From positions 39,594 through 103,593 of the forward strand of contig CAZLFV010000002.1 in assembly GCA_964558915.1 (NCBI GenBank): 64,000 nucleotides of DNA, written 5' to 3'. How positions within the stretch are numbered: the first letter of the stretch is position 1; every line of letters begins with the position of its first letter. The notes under the pieces are model-generated. The model was given only the letters and a program-made list of their open reading frames with translations, ran no database searches and had not been told where the DNA came from. This document shows, one piece after another, positions 26,843 to 35,207 of the stretch. Origin of the DNA: CAZKEW01 sp964558915 (lineage in GTDB: Bacteria; Acidobacteriota; Aminicenantia; Aminicenantales; UBA8522). The translations under genes and the position numbers were made by a program.

Positions 26843-27226
26843 ATGGAAAGAATTACGGAGATTTTTGTCGTCCTGGAAAATCGGCCTTCCACCTTGGGCG
26901 AATTATGCAGCTACCTGGCCGAGCATGACATTAATATTGAGGCGATCGGCGTTTTCCACGATACGGCCAAGCTCTATGTCAAAAACCTCAATAAGGCGGT
27001 GAAGCTGCTCAATAAGCTGAATTACGCTACAGAGACGCGCGATGTCCTCAAAATCGACCTGGAAAACAGGCCGGGCGCTTTAGCTGACGTGACGACTGCC
27101 CTGGGAAACAAAGGAATCAATATCGATTATTGCTACGGCACCCTGAGCAGAAAGGGGAGCGTGACCTCAATCATCCTGGATGTCTCGGACATCGACAAAG
27201 CGATGGCCATTCTGAGCGGCGAATAG
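26843..27226 (+). CDS. tandem ACT-domain protein
   Basis: The 127 residues form two ACT domains (ITEIFVVLENRPSTLGELCSYL and VLKIDLENRPGALADVTTALG). Each has the Gly at the ligand-binding turn. Such stand-alone double ACT proteins bind amino acids and are usually regulatory subunits. GGGGGAAT precedes the ATG. The nearest gene upstream is the epimerase, 73 bp away; there is no catalytic partner next to it. Confidence 0.88.
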   Translation: MERITEIFVVLENRPSTLGELCSYLAEHDINIEAIGVFHDTAKLYVKNLNKAVKLLNKLNYATETRDVLKIDLENRPGALADVTTALGNKGINIDYCYGTLSRKGSVTSIILDVSDIDKAMAILSGE

Positions 27227-27254
27227 TCCGCTACCGTTTTTGAGCCTGCCGCTT

Positions 27255-28016
27255 TTATTCCTTCTCGATCTCTAGAGTTCTGTGGAGCGTATCCAGGAGG
27301 AGGGTGTAGTTGATCGGCGTGGTGATAAATTTCTCGAGGTTGGGCAGGTTCTTATCCACCTTATCCATAATGGCTTCAGGAGCCAGGATAAACAGAGGTA
27401 TATTCTGAAGAATTTCATCTCCGCTGATAATTTTAACGCTCGCATGGGAATCCTCACGGGATGTCAGAAAATCCAATAGAATGATATCGGGCGAATGCTC
27501 CCTGGCTTCCCGGAGCCCTTGTTCTGCCGTGAACGTGGATATGACTTCGAACCCTGCCTGCTTGAGTTTGGCTCCCATCTCGTCTGCAGAACCGAGGTCT
27601 TTATCGATGATGAGAACGCGGGCCTGTTTTTTGGCCACCTGGTTTGTGTCCATGATTGCGCTCTTGACCATTTCGAGGAGCATGGGCGGGTTGTACGGCT
27701 TGGTCAAGAAATACTTGGCTCCTTTTTCCAGGGCCAAAACCTCGTCGGCTGAGCTTGTTTTCGCCGTCAGATAGATAACCGGAATTGACCAAGTTAAACT
27801 TGATTTCTTGAGCAAATTACAGACCGCATGGCCATCCATTCCCGGCATCATGATATCCAGAATGATCAGGTGCGGCTTTTCTTTGCGTGCCATCTGAAGG
27901 CCCTTGACCCCATCTTCAGCGACGAGGACTTCGTAGCCCTCGATCTGAAGCCGGGCCCGCAGCATCTTAACAAAGTCCTCTTCGTCGTCGACAATCAAGA
28001 TGCGCTTTTTTTCCAT
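27255..28016 (-). CDS. tandem receiver-domain protein, second receiver degenerate
   Basis: The first receiver (residues 1-120) is complete: IVDDEED acid pocket, LIILDIMMPGMDG with the phospho-acceptor Asp, and FLTKPYNPP with the conserved Lys. The second (about 132-253) keeps IIDKD and ILLDFLTS, but the conserved Lys-Pro becomes Thr-Pro (FITTPIN), so normal phosphorylation switching is doubtful. There is no output domain. With the neighbouring kinase and a second two-receiver protein it forms a signalling set. The second receiver may be a protein-binding platform. Confidence 0.88.
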   Translation of the reverse strand: MEKKRILIVDDEEDFVKMLRARLQIEGYEVLVAEDGVKGLQMARKEKPHLIILDIMMPGMDGHAVCNLLKKSSLTWSIPVIYLTAKTSSADEVLALEKGAKYFLTKPYNPPMLLEMVKSAIMDTNQVAKKQARVLIIDKDLGSADEMGAKLKQAGFEVISTFTAEQGLREAREHSPDIILLDFLTSREDSHASVKIISGDEILQNIPLFILAPEAIMDKVDKNLPNLEKFITTPINYTLLLDTLHRTLEIEKE

Positions 28017-28041
28017 GGGCTCCTGTTTTCCCTTGAGGCCA

Positions 28042-28070
28042 ATCTTAGCTTAAAAAAAGAGGCTCGACAA
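28042..28070 (-). promoter_or_regulatory. promoter of the 27255-28016 receiver gene
   Basis: TTGTCG (28065-28070) and TAAGAT (28042-28047) on the minus strand are 17 bp apart, so this gene can be transcribed independently of the upstream pair. Confidence 0.5.
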
Positions 28071-28112
28071 GCTCTTATTTATTTAGTCGGTTCTCAGGCC
28101 TGGGGAACCGAT

Positions 28113-29081
28113 TCAAGAGCCGATGACGGAATCAATGATATAGAGCAGGTCTTCGGGCTCGACGGGCTTGGAAATGAACCCTTGCGCTCCGATTTCGTGG
28201 GCTTTTTCCTCGAGCTTTTTGGGGGGCAAAAGGCCCGACATGATAAACACGGGAAGATGCTCGGTATCTGGGGCTTTTCGCAGGTTGGACAGGATGGCTT
28301 CCCCGCCGCCCCCGGGCAGGATCAAGTTCAGAAGGATGAGATCAGGCTTTTGCTGGAAGGCCTGTTTCAGTCCGCTCACCCCGTCCGGAGCGATCATGAT
28401 TTCGTAGCCGTGTTCCGTAAGACAAGGTGTAATAATCTTGGCAAAAGTCATGTCATCATCTATGAGCAGAATACTTTTTGGCCGATCTTTGGGGCGGTCT
28501 GACTTTTTCTCAGGCGCAGCTAGCGGTAATTGTTTTTTATCCACTGGAATTTTAATGTCGGCCAGTGCCCCCTGGAGTAGCTCATCGACACTTTCCTTCC
28601 TTTTGACCGCCTTTTCTGGTCCTTTCTTGAATTCCTTTTCGATTTCTTCCAGCTTGCCTTGATAGCTCGGCGCAGCTGGAATAACCCGCTTGGCCCTGGC
28701 TTTTGGCTCTTTGGTCGCAGCCGGGACATATTTTTCGATCGTCTTAAACAGCTCCCTGGGGTCGTACGGTTTCCTGATATAAGCAAGGATCCCTTCCTGC
28801 AGGCAAGCCTTCATGAAGTCGGGCGACCCCACGGCTGAGAGGGCGATAATTGGGATGCTTCCTGTTTCGGGACTTCTTTTGAGCTTGATCGTAGCGTCGA
28901 GTCCGTGCATATCCGGCAAGATCATGTCCATAAGGATCAGGTCTGGTTTTTCTTTTTTGGCGAGGTCGATGCCCTCTTTGGCCTTGCCCACGGAGATGAC
29001 GAGATGACCCCTGGCCTCCAGGCGGAGCTTGATCAATTTGTTCTGATCCGGTTCGTCTTCGATCACCAGGATTTTAGACAT
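28113..29081 (-). CDS. tandem receiver-domain protein, Asp-to-Asn in second receiver
   Basis: Receiver 1 (residues ~1-122) is intact: VIEDEPD, LILMDMILPDMHG and YIRKPYDP. A charged linker of about 75 residues follows (KRKESVDELLQGALADIK). Receiver 2 (about 203-322) keeps the acid pocket LIDDDMTF and FISKPVEP but has LILLNLILPG where the phospho-acceptor Asp should be, so it mimics an unphosphorylatable state. The start is the ATG at 29081, preceded by AAGGGG; a TTG two codons upstream is less likely. The kinase gene ends 12 bp upstream, so the pair is co-transcribed. Confidence 0.88.
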   Translation of the reverse strand: MSKILVIEDEPDQNKLIKLRLEARGHLVISVGKAKEGIDLAKKEKPDLILMDMILPDMHGLDATIKLKRSPETGSIPIIALSAVGSPDFMKACLQEGILAYIRKPYDPRELFKTIEKYVPAATKEPKARAKRVIPAAPSYQGKLEEIEKEFKKGPEKAVKRKESVDELLQGALADIKIPVDKKQLPLAAPEKKSDRPKDRPKSILLIDDDMTFAKIITPCLTEHGYEIMIAPDGVSGLKQAFQQKPDLILLNLILPGGGGEAILSNLRKAPDTEHLPVFIMSGLLPPKKLEEKAHEIGAQGFISKPVEPEDLLYIIDSVIGS

Positions 29082-29093
29082 GTTCAACCCCTT

Positions 29094-30626
29094 TTATTGG
29101 CTGAGCCATTTGCCCAGCTCCACAGCTTCCTCCGGATAGGAGAGAATCTTTGTCTCAAGGTCGATTTTGCCGCTCAGAAAATCGGTGTTTGAAATATATT
29201 GGTCGAGATGCTCCCTCATCCTGGCCAGAACAAAAGGCGCGTCCTTTTTTTTCGTCTCCGGGAGGATGAGGTAATAATTGCCTTTATTGTACATTACCGT
29301 ATCCGCTCTCCGGCGCAGGGACTTTTTGAGGACATCTTCCATCTCTTTCAAGGAGATTTCTATCCTCCCGCTAAGGGCCCGGCTGATTTCCTCGAAGTTC
29401 CGGACGCTGAAGATAATCACAGAAAAAGTGCTTTTTTTCTCGGCCGCCTCCTGGATCATGCTGGACAGGTATTCATTGAGTCGTTCCTCAAAGGTCAATT
29501 TCGGAAAGGAGACGGTTACAGTTGTCCCTCGGCCGACCTCGCTTTGAACGCGGATTTCCCCATGATGCAGTTCAACCAGGCCTTTGACGATGGAGAGGCC
29601 GAGGCCAGTTCCTTTTTCGCCGGGGCCGTCCTTGCGGCCAAACTGGGTGAATTTATCGAAGATTTTCGGCAGGTCGTTTTTGGCGATCCCGATGCCCGAA
29701 TCCCGGATGAGGCAAGTGATCGCCGTTTCATTTTCTTCGGCGGCAATCTCGATGGAGCCCTGGAGTGTGAACTTGAGAGCGTTGTCCACTAGGTTGGTGA
29801 AGATCTGGTTGATTTTATCTTCATCGCCATAGGTCAAGAGAGGCATGTCCGGGAGGGTCATCCTCAATTCGAGCCCCTTGTCCCTGGCTTTGGCCTCGAA
29901 GGCGAGAGCAACCATCCTGAGGACGTTGCCCAGGTCCAGCTCCTCCTTCCTAAATTCCACTTTACCGGCTTCAATCTTAGAGATGTCGAGGAGCTCGTTG
30001 ATGATGCGCGCCAGACGTTCAATATTGTTCTTGGCGATGCCCAAAATCTCGGTCTGCTGGTCGTTGATCTCACCCGGGACTCTTTCCAGGATGAGACTAA
30101 TGGCCTCTTTGGCAATGGAAAGAGGCGTCCTGAGCTCGTGGGAGACCGTGTTGATCAGGTCGTCCTTGAGCTTTTCCAAGCGAATATGCCTTTCGATCTC
30201 TGCTTTCAGCTGTTCTGCCTGTTTGCGCTCGGTGATGTCCCTCACGGTCACGAGATAGGCCGGCGCGTTTTGCCACTCGATGTCAACGACATGCATTTCT
30301 CCTGTTCTCAAGGGCCCGTTCTCCGAGGGGATATTGATTTCCGTGGTCTGTCCATGGGAAAGGGGAAAACCGAACGGCTTGCCCAGGAAGTCTTTCTCCG
30401 AGCGGCCAAAGAGTCCGGCGGCGGCGGGATTGGCAAAATTCACCAGGCCCTTCTTGTCCACGATGAGGATGGAGTCGGCGTTTTTTCCGATGATGTTGAA
30501 GAAACGGGCCTCTGCCGCGACGAGCTGTTTTGAGAGCAGGTCAAGGCGGGCTTCGAGTCCGGTTTCAGAAGGCTGGCCCTTTTTTCCCTTGCGTCGGCCG
30601 AGTTTTTCCGTGAGCAGGTTGGACAT
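29094..30626 (-). CDS. PAS-domain sensor histidine kinase with a degenerate GGDEF-like tail
   Basis: The 510-residue soluble kinase has an N-terminal coiled segment and then a PAS domain (about 40-135, ADSILIVDKKGLVNFANP). HisKA follows with SHELRTPL (His phospho-site), and then HATPase_c with the N box NLVDNALKFT, G1 DSGIGIAKND and G2 GTGLGLSIVKG. After residue ~390 comes a region with GGDEF topology (FSVIIFSVRNFEEISRAL, ADTVMYNKGNYYLILPE). Here the GGDEF signature is replaced by NKGNYY, so it should not make cyclic-di-GMP. No membrane segment is seen, so the signal is intracellular. A promoter lies 37 bp upstream. Confidence 0.88.
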   Translation of the reverse strand: MSNLLTEKLGRRKGKKGQPSETGLEARLDLLSKQLVAAEARFFNIIGKNADSILIVDKKGLVNFANPAAAGLFGRSEKDFLGKPFGFPLSHGQTTEINIPSENGPLRTGEMHVVDIEWQNAPAYLVTVRDITERKQAEQLKAEIERHIRLEKLKDDLINTVSHELRTPLSIAKEAISLILERVPGEINDQQTEILGIAKNNIERLARIINELLDISKIEAGKVEFRKEELDLGNVLRMVALAFEAKARDKGLELRMTLPDMPLLTYGDEDKINQIFTNLVDNALKFTLQGSIEIAAEENETAITCLIRDSGIGIAKNDLPKIFDKFTQFGRKDGPGEKGTGLGLSIVKGLVELHHGEIRVQSEVGRGTTVTVSFPKLTFEERLNEYLSSMIQEAAEKKSTFSVIIFSVRNFEEISRALSGRIEISLKEMEDVLKKSLRRRADTVMYNKGNYYLILPETKKKDAPFVLARMREHLDQYISNTDFLSGKIDLETKILSYPEEAVELGKWLSQ

Positions 30627-30662
30627 CGTTTGAGTTAATCAAGGGCCATTATATGCGCTTTT

Positions 30663-30691
30663 ATTTTATAGGAGATCAGCTGGCAAAGCAA
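30663..30691 (-). promoter_or_regulatory. promoter of the histidine kinase-receiver pair
   Basis: TTGCTT (30686-30691) and TAAAAT (30663-30668) on the minus strand are 17 bp apart. Confidence 0.45.
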
Positions 30692-30743
30692 GAAGAACAA
30701 GCACACCTGGAAGGGCTTGGGCGCCCCTTCTTGCCCTGGACGG

Positions 30744-31238
30744 TCAGATGACCAGGGTGATGTCCGATTCCTGGGCCTGCTCGATGAAAAAGGCCACTCC
30801 CACGCAGGCGGCCACCTGGTCAATCATTTTTTCCCGGGGAATTTCCATGACGTCCATGCTCATCTGGCAGCCGTACAATTTGACGCCCAGGTTGACCGCC
30901 ATCTGCCGGAGCTCAACCAGAGAAGGAACACGTTTCGCCTTCATCATTTTCTTGAACATCCAGCGGCCGATTCCGCCGAAACTCATCTTACTCGGAGTTG
31001 CCCGTTCGATATCGCCGCCATACATCCACCCGAGAAGGCGGCCGAAAAGGCTCCGCCCTGTGGACACCTTCTTTTTCAGGGCGCGCAGGCCCCAGAACGT
31101 GAAGAACATCACGACATCCATGTTGGAGACTGCCGCTCCGGTGGCGATGCTAAACGCGGCAAAGAGCTTATCCAGGTCGCCGCTCATGACAATCATGGAG
31201 AGCTTTTTCTTTCGGCCTTCCGGCGTGTCCTCAGGCAT
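30744..31238 (-). CDS. DsrE/DsrF/DrsH-like family protein
   Basis: The 164-residue protein has LSMIVMSGDLDKLFAAFSIATGAAV, MDVVMFFTFWGLRAL and KLYGCQMSMDVM, typical of the DsrE-like group linked to sulphur transfer or peroxiredoxin-like functions. A single Cys in YGCQMS is at the position used for sulphur trafficking in DsrE relatives; a second Cys (AACVG) lies nearby. It stands alone. The leader has TATAAT 11 bases before the start and contains TCTATAGA, close to the multicopper-oxidase palindrome. Confidence 0.85.
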   Translation of the reverse strand: MPEDTPEGRKKKLSMIVMSGDLDKLFAAFSIATGAAVSNMDVVMFFTFWGLRALKKKVSTGRSLFGRLLGWMYGGDIERATPSKMSFGGIGRWMFKKMMKAKRVPSLVELRQMAVNLGVKLYGCQMSMDVMEIPREKMIDQVAACVGVAFFIEQAQESDITLVI

Positions 31239-31284
31239 GCTTATATTATATCAAATCTATAGAAAAAATAGGAAACAGCCGGAT

Positions 31285-33906
31285 TTATTTTTCATCGGCC
31301 CGCGGATAGAGGAGCGCGTTGAGCAGGAACTTATAGGTCCCGTGCGATTGGCCGCGGTTCTGACAGGCAAACCCGATCATGATGATGCGGCCGTTCTTGT
31401 AGCTCGTGTCCACCACCGCCGCTTTTCGCGCGATCACGTCCTCCCCCAGCAGCCAGCCGCTGAGCAGGACGTTGCTCTCCGGATAAGAGCCGATGACTTT
31501 TCTATGCCACTCCGCCGAAGGAATCCGGGTGGCCAAGACCGGGCTGTCGGTGAACATAGCGGCTGCCTTTTCGGGCAGACCGTAGCCGAGAGGTGTCGTG
31601 TTATCCACTTCGATCCGGAGGAGCGAGGTCGGGCAAAAGAATTTCCCTCGCTCCACCTGTTCCAGGACGTCCCGGGCTGGCGTTTGCAGATCTTTGATCG
31701 CCAGCTCGCAGGCGCCGTTCAGGGTTACGAGAATTCCTCCCGCTTCGACGAAAGCCTTGAGGGCGTCGACTCCCTCTTTTTCGATGCCGCCTTCATATTC
31801 GGGAGGGTAATTCAGCGTGAAAAAGCGGGCCCGCTCGGAGGTAGGACTGGGCTTTCCGGTCTTGATGATATCGGCACTCTCATCGGCGAAGATGATCACA
31901 TCATACTTGGTCTTGAGATCGACGGGTTTGTCTTTTTCCCCCTTGAAAGCGTCATTGTGGATCGTGGCATAGGGGATGCCCATGTCATCGAAAACATATC
32001 TGGTCCAGCCTTCATCCATGTTGCTGCGCCAGGATTGATAGAGGGCGATGCGGGGAAGCTGAAGCGGTGCTTTGGAGAGGGCGGAAGCCTCAGACAGCTC
32101 GTGAACGGCCAAGCGCCATTTGCCGATTAAGGAAGGCAAGGCGTTTTGGACCGCGGGGCTGTTCTTGATGATGAAACTCCCCGCCGCCGCCTCGAAATTC
32201 GGTAACTTGACCTTTTCCTTGGAGCGGAACACTTCCGCTTTTTCCTTGAGTAGTGCAAAAACGGCGCTGTAAGCAGCATTGACCCGGCAGTCGAGGACAT
32301 AATAGGCGGCTGCCATTTTCGGTACGACTGTATCCGGGACCGGAATTCTGTCCAGTTTTTCGAGTTTGGCCTCGAATGCTTCGTCGACCTGGTCGCAGGC
32401 CACGCCCATTTGCAGCGGCAGAGTCCAACCGGCGTTATCATAGGGCGGAACGGGTGGGCCACCCGGGTATTGCCGCATGTCTGGGTATTTCTGCTTTTCG
32501 AGGAGGGCCCAGGCATAAGGCTTATAAGGTTGGCTGAGCTTGATCACGAAAGAGCCGGCCGGATAGACTTTGCCGTCGGCCAAGAACTCCGCCTTAGCCC
32601 GGCGGATTTCGACTCCTCCGAACATCAGGACGTCGAGCATCTTGAGCGCCGTAAGATAGTCGTGCTGGGCCGCCGGGATAATAAAGGCATAGGGCTGGTT
32701 CTTGTCCGTCTTCTCCACAGAATTCTTGTACATCTGGTAAAAATTAAAAAGGAAATCTTCCTTGTGCAGTGAGGCCGTACGGATCAGGCTCAACGATAAC
32801 GTCAGTTCGTAGTTCACCAGGTCGCGAAGCCGCCACCAGCCTCCTGGCCACGGGTCGATGAACTCCATGCGCTTTTCATAATACGATTGCGGAATCTCGT
32901 TGGGCTCGATGTAAATTGGCGTGGCCACCTGCACCGAAGCCATTTCACTCAGGAGCCCAACAACGTTGTGCAGCCAGGAGGTATCGTCGCAGGCGCCGAT
33001 ATACCAGCCGGTATAGCTGCGGCCGTGGACAACGCCCTTGAACCCGTTTTTCTGGAGATCATAAGACATGCCGGCTCCGCAGAGGTTGACACTGCGCCAG
33101 AGAAGGGGCTGGACATTGGGGATAGGCGGGTCCATAAACGGAGGAACAAAAAGGCGTGCACCCGTGGACCCCATTTGGTGCTCATCGATATGGATTTGGG
33201 GAAGCCAGTCCTGGTAAAGAACTTTGCTCACAGCCCTGGTTTCGGAAAGGTTGAACATGAACCAGTCGCGGTTGTCATCGTGGCCGGCATAGTGATGATA
33301 GATCCAGGGCATCGGGCCGCCCTCGTATTTGGTTCCAACGTATTTTTTGTACCAGTCGACAACCATCTGCTCTCCGTCGGGGTTGCTAGTCGGCACAAGC
33401 AGGACAATGACATCCTGAAGGACTTTGGCAGCATCAAAAGGAGTGTCGCCCGTCACCAGCTTGTAGGCCAGTTCCATGGACATCTGAGAGGCGGCGATCT
33501 CGCTGGCGTGGAGGCTGCATGTGATGAGGAGGATGGCCTTGCCTTTCCTTGCCAGCTGGTACGCCTCATCTGGGGCCAAGGCGCGGTCGTCTCTCAGCCG
33601 CTTGACAATGGCGCGGTAGGCCTCAAGCTGAGCCATGTTCTCTGCGGAGGTGATGACGGCCATGATCATCGGCTTGTTGAGCGTGGATTGGCCGATCGTC
33701 AGCAGTTTGAGCCTTTCTGACTCCAGGTCGAGTTTCTGGAAATAGGCCTGGATCTGGCCATAATCGGCGAGCTTGCGGTCTGCTCCTGGCTGGAAACCCA
33801 GGAACTTCTCCGGAGATGTCTGAGCGCCAAGTTCGCCTGCAAAGAACGCCAAGAAAGAGAGCATGGCGCCAGTCACTCCAGCTATCGTTTTAAGGCAGTT
33901 GCGCAT
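31285..33906 (-). CDS. secreted M14-family zinc carboxypeptidase-like protein with C-terminal GATase-like domain
   Basis: The 873-residue protein has a signal peptide (GVTGAMLSFLAFFAGELGAQ). The M14 domain has SLHASEIAAS (zinc ligands His133, Glu136), DNRDWFMFN (substrate-binding Arg213) and QIHIDEHQMG with the third zinc His. The C-terminal third (from about 640) includes ALKAFVEAGGILVTLNGACELAI and resembles the class I glutamine amidotransferase-like flavodoxin domain seen in long bacterial M14 proteins. Its likely role is digestion of peptides outside the cytoplasm, which would feed the amino-acid fermentation suggested by iorAB-acd. AAGGAGG precedes the start. Confidence 0.88.
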   Translation of the reverse strand: MRNCLKTIAGVTGAMLSFLAFFAGELGAQTSPEKFLGFQPGADRKLADYGQIQAYFQKLDLESERLKLLTIGQSTLNKPMIMAVITSAENMAQLEAYRAIVKRLRDDRALAPDEAYQLARKGKAILLITCSLHASEIAASQMSMELAYKLVTGDTPFDAAKVLQDVIVLLVPTSNPDGEQMVVDWYKKYVGTKYEGGPMPWIYHHYAGHDDNRDWFMFNLSETRAVSKVLYQDWLPQIHIDEHQMGSTGARLFVPPFMDPPIPNVQPLLWRSVNLCGAGMSYDLQKNGFKGVVHGRSYTGWYIGACDDTSWLHNVVGLLSEMASVQVATPIYIEPNEIPQSYYEKRMEFIDPWPGGWWRLRDLVNYELTLSLSLIRTASLHKEDFLFNFYQMYKNSVEKTDKNQPYAFIIPAAQHDYLTALKMLDVLMFGGVEIRRAKAEFLADGKVYPAGSFVIKLSQPYKPYAWALLEKQKYPDMRQYPGGPPVPPYDNAGWTLPLQMGVACDQVDEAFEAKLEKLDRIPVPDTVVPKMAAAYYVLDCRVNAAYSAVFALLKEKAEVFRSKEKVKLPNFEAAAGSFIIKNSPAVQNALPSLIGKWRLAVHELSEASALSKAPLQLPRIALYQSWRSNMDEGWTRYVFDDMGIPYATIHNDAFKGEKDKPVDLKTKYDVIIFADESADIIKTGKPSPTSERARFFTLNYPPEYEGGIEKEGVDALKAFVEAGGILVTLNGACELAIKDLQTPARDVLEQVERGKFFCPTSLLRIEVDNTTPLGYGLPEKAAAMFTDSPVLATRIPSAEWHRKVIGSYPESNVLLSGWLLGEDVIARKAAVVDTSYKNGRIIMIGFACQNRGQSHGTYKFLLNALLYPRADEK

Positions 33907-33939
33907 CGAAGCCTCCTTCCTTAAGCAATAAAGGTACTT

Positions 33940-33968
33940 TATCTACCACGCGCATTTTCTCTTGTCAA
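33940..33968 (-). promoter_or_regulatory. promoter of the M14 peptidase gene
   Basis: TTGACA (33963-33968) and TAGATA (33940-33945) on the minus strand are 17 bp apart, 34 bp before the start codon. Confidence 0.6.
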
Positions 33969-34295
33969 GAAACCGGGTCACTTCTGAAGCATCTTCAAAT
34001 ATGTGATCTTCATGATGTGCGTAGAAAGCCGCCCTTGGCCCCCGCACCCCGGGGAACCAGTCCCGACGGGTCCTGTTGTGCTTCACCCCCGAACCACGCC
34101 ACCCGTCGGGTGTGGGTTCTTTATGCTGATTTGCCAGATAGCGAAGCGCTTCTGGATAATCAGCTCGTCCTATCGACAAGTTTAGGATAACTTCTAAATG
34201 TCCGACAGAGCGATGTCATTGCGAGCACAGTGTGGCGGTCTCAAAATATTCAAAATATATGGATGAGATTCCCCGCTCCACTGCCCTTCCCAGCC
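33969..34295. repeat. intergenic region with GC-rich inverted repeat and dispersed-repeat fragment
   Basis: No gene is supported here. CCCGACGGGT (34062-34071) and ACCCGTCGGG (34101-34110) form a perfect 10-bp inverted repeat around a 29-base loop, flanked by further GC-rich self-complementary stretches (CCCCGGGG near 34047-34054). GTCATTGCGAGC at 34214-34225 matches, in reverse complement, 16846-16857. The whole looks like a repeat or repeat remnant, not a terminator. Confidence 0.4.
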
Positions 34296-34985
34296 TCAGT
34301 CCCTGGATTGTCGGATAAGAAACATGCGCAGGAGCTGCATTGCGGCCATAGCGGTGGCGGCGACATATGTCAGGGCTGCGGCCTGAAGGACCTTTCTCGC
34401 TCCGTCAAGTTCCGGGCCTTTGAGATAGCCTCTCTCCCCCAGAATAGCCATAGCTCGGCGGGAAGCGTTGAACTCGACCGGAAGGGTGAGGACGCTGAAC
34501 AGCACGGCACCGGCGAAGAGAAGAATGCCGATGTCCATCAAGATGCTCGGGCCTTTTGAGCTCATAAAAAATCCGACGAGGAAGATCGGGAAAGCCAGCG
34601 TTGACCCGAAGCTAGCAATCGGATAAATCCCGTTTCTGATATGGAGCGGCGCGTATCTTGTGTGATGCTGGAGAGCATGGCCCGATTCATGAGCCGCGAT
34701 GCCCAGCGCCGCTATGGAATTGCTTTCATAGACTCCGGGCGAAAGCCGGAGAGCTTTTTTTCTCGGGTCGTAGTGATCACTGAGCTGGCCGGGACTTTTT
34801 TCTATGCTGACGTCGTTGGCGCCGCCCAAATTTAAGATCTCCCCAGCCATCCGAGCCCCGGAAATCCCGGACGAAGCGAACACACGGCTGAACTTGGCGT
34901 ATGTGCCTCTAACTTTTGCTTGGGCATACAAAGCCAGAATCAACGGCGGAATCAAGAAAATATATGTATAGTCCCAAAAAAACAT
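34296..34985 (-). CDS. YugP-like membrane zinc metallopeptidase
   Basis: The 229-residue protein has HESGH (His99, Glu100, His103) within AALGIAAHESGHALQHH. An N-terminal membrane helix (IFLIPPLILALYAQAKV) and two or three more C-terminal ones (LAFPIFLVGFFM, ILLFAGAVLFSVLTLPVEF, ALTYVAATAMAAMQLL) frame it. The FNASRRA segment is conserved in the YugP family. It is a neutral zinc metallopeptidase of the cytoplasmic membrane; natural substrates are unknown. GGAGGAAAGAAAC precedes the ATG. Confidence 0.9.
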   Translation of the reverse strand: MFFWDYTYIFLIPPLILALYAQAKVRGTYAKFSRVFASSGISGARMAGEILNLGGANDVSIEKSPGQLSDHYDPRKKALRLSPGVYESNSIAALGIAAHESGHALQHHTRYAPLHIRNGIYPIASFGSTLAFPIFLVGFFMSSKGPSILMDIGILLFAGAVLFSVLTLPVEFNASRRAMAILGERGYLKGPELDGARKVLQAAALTYVAATAMAAMQLLRMFLIRQSRD

Positions 34986-35137
34986 GTTTCTTTCCTCCGA
35001 TCATATCTTACCTGAGCCGAGCGATTCCTGTCAATTTCGAGTTCTGTGTTTGGGCACTGGTCTGGGAGATGAGCGGGAAGGCTGGCGGCGTCCGTCCCTA
35101 TTCTTGGGAATTCTCGACTCAACTATAGCAGAGGCCG

Positions 35138-35166
35138 TTGACAAAGGGCGGCCTAATTACTAAGAT
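35138..35166 (+). promoter_or_regulatory. promoter of the TPR/barrel gene
   Basis: TTGACA (35138-35143) and TAAGAT (35161-35166) are 17 bp apart, with the gene start at 35208. Confidence 0.55.
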
Positions 35167-35207
35167 GGCGTTGACTTTGATTGAAAATTGATGCGCGGAG
35201 GTTGAGA

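Noticed and set aside
30748..32130. 460-residue plus-strand open frame
   Set aside because: It is antisense to the DsrE-like protein and the M14 peptidase, and its translation resembles no family.
33943..34179. 78-residue minus-strand open frame between the M14 and zinc peptidase genes
   Set aside because: It overlaps a GC-rich inverted repeat and the near-consensus promoter of the M14 gene, has no ribosome site and shows no recognisable family.
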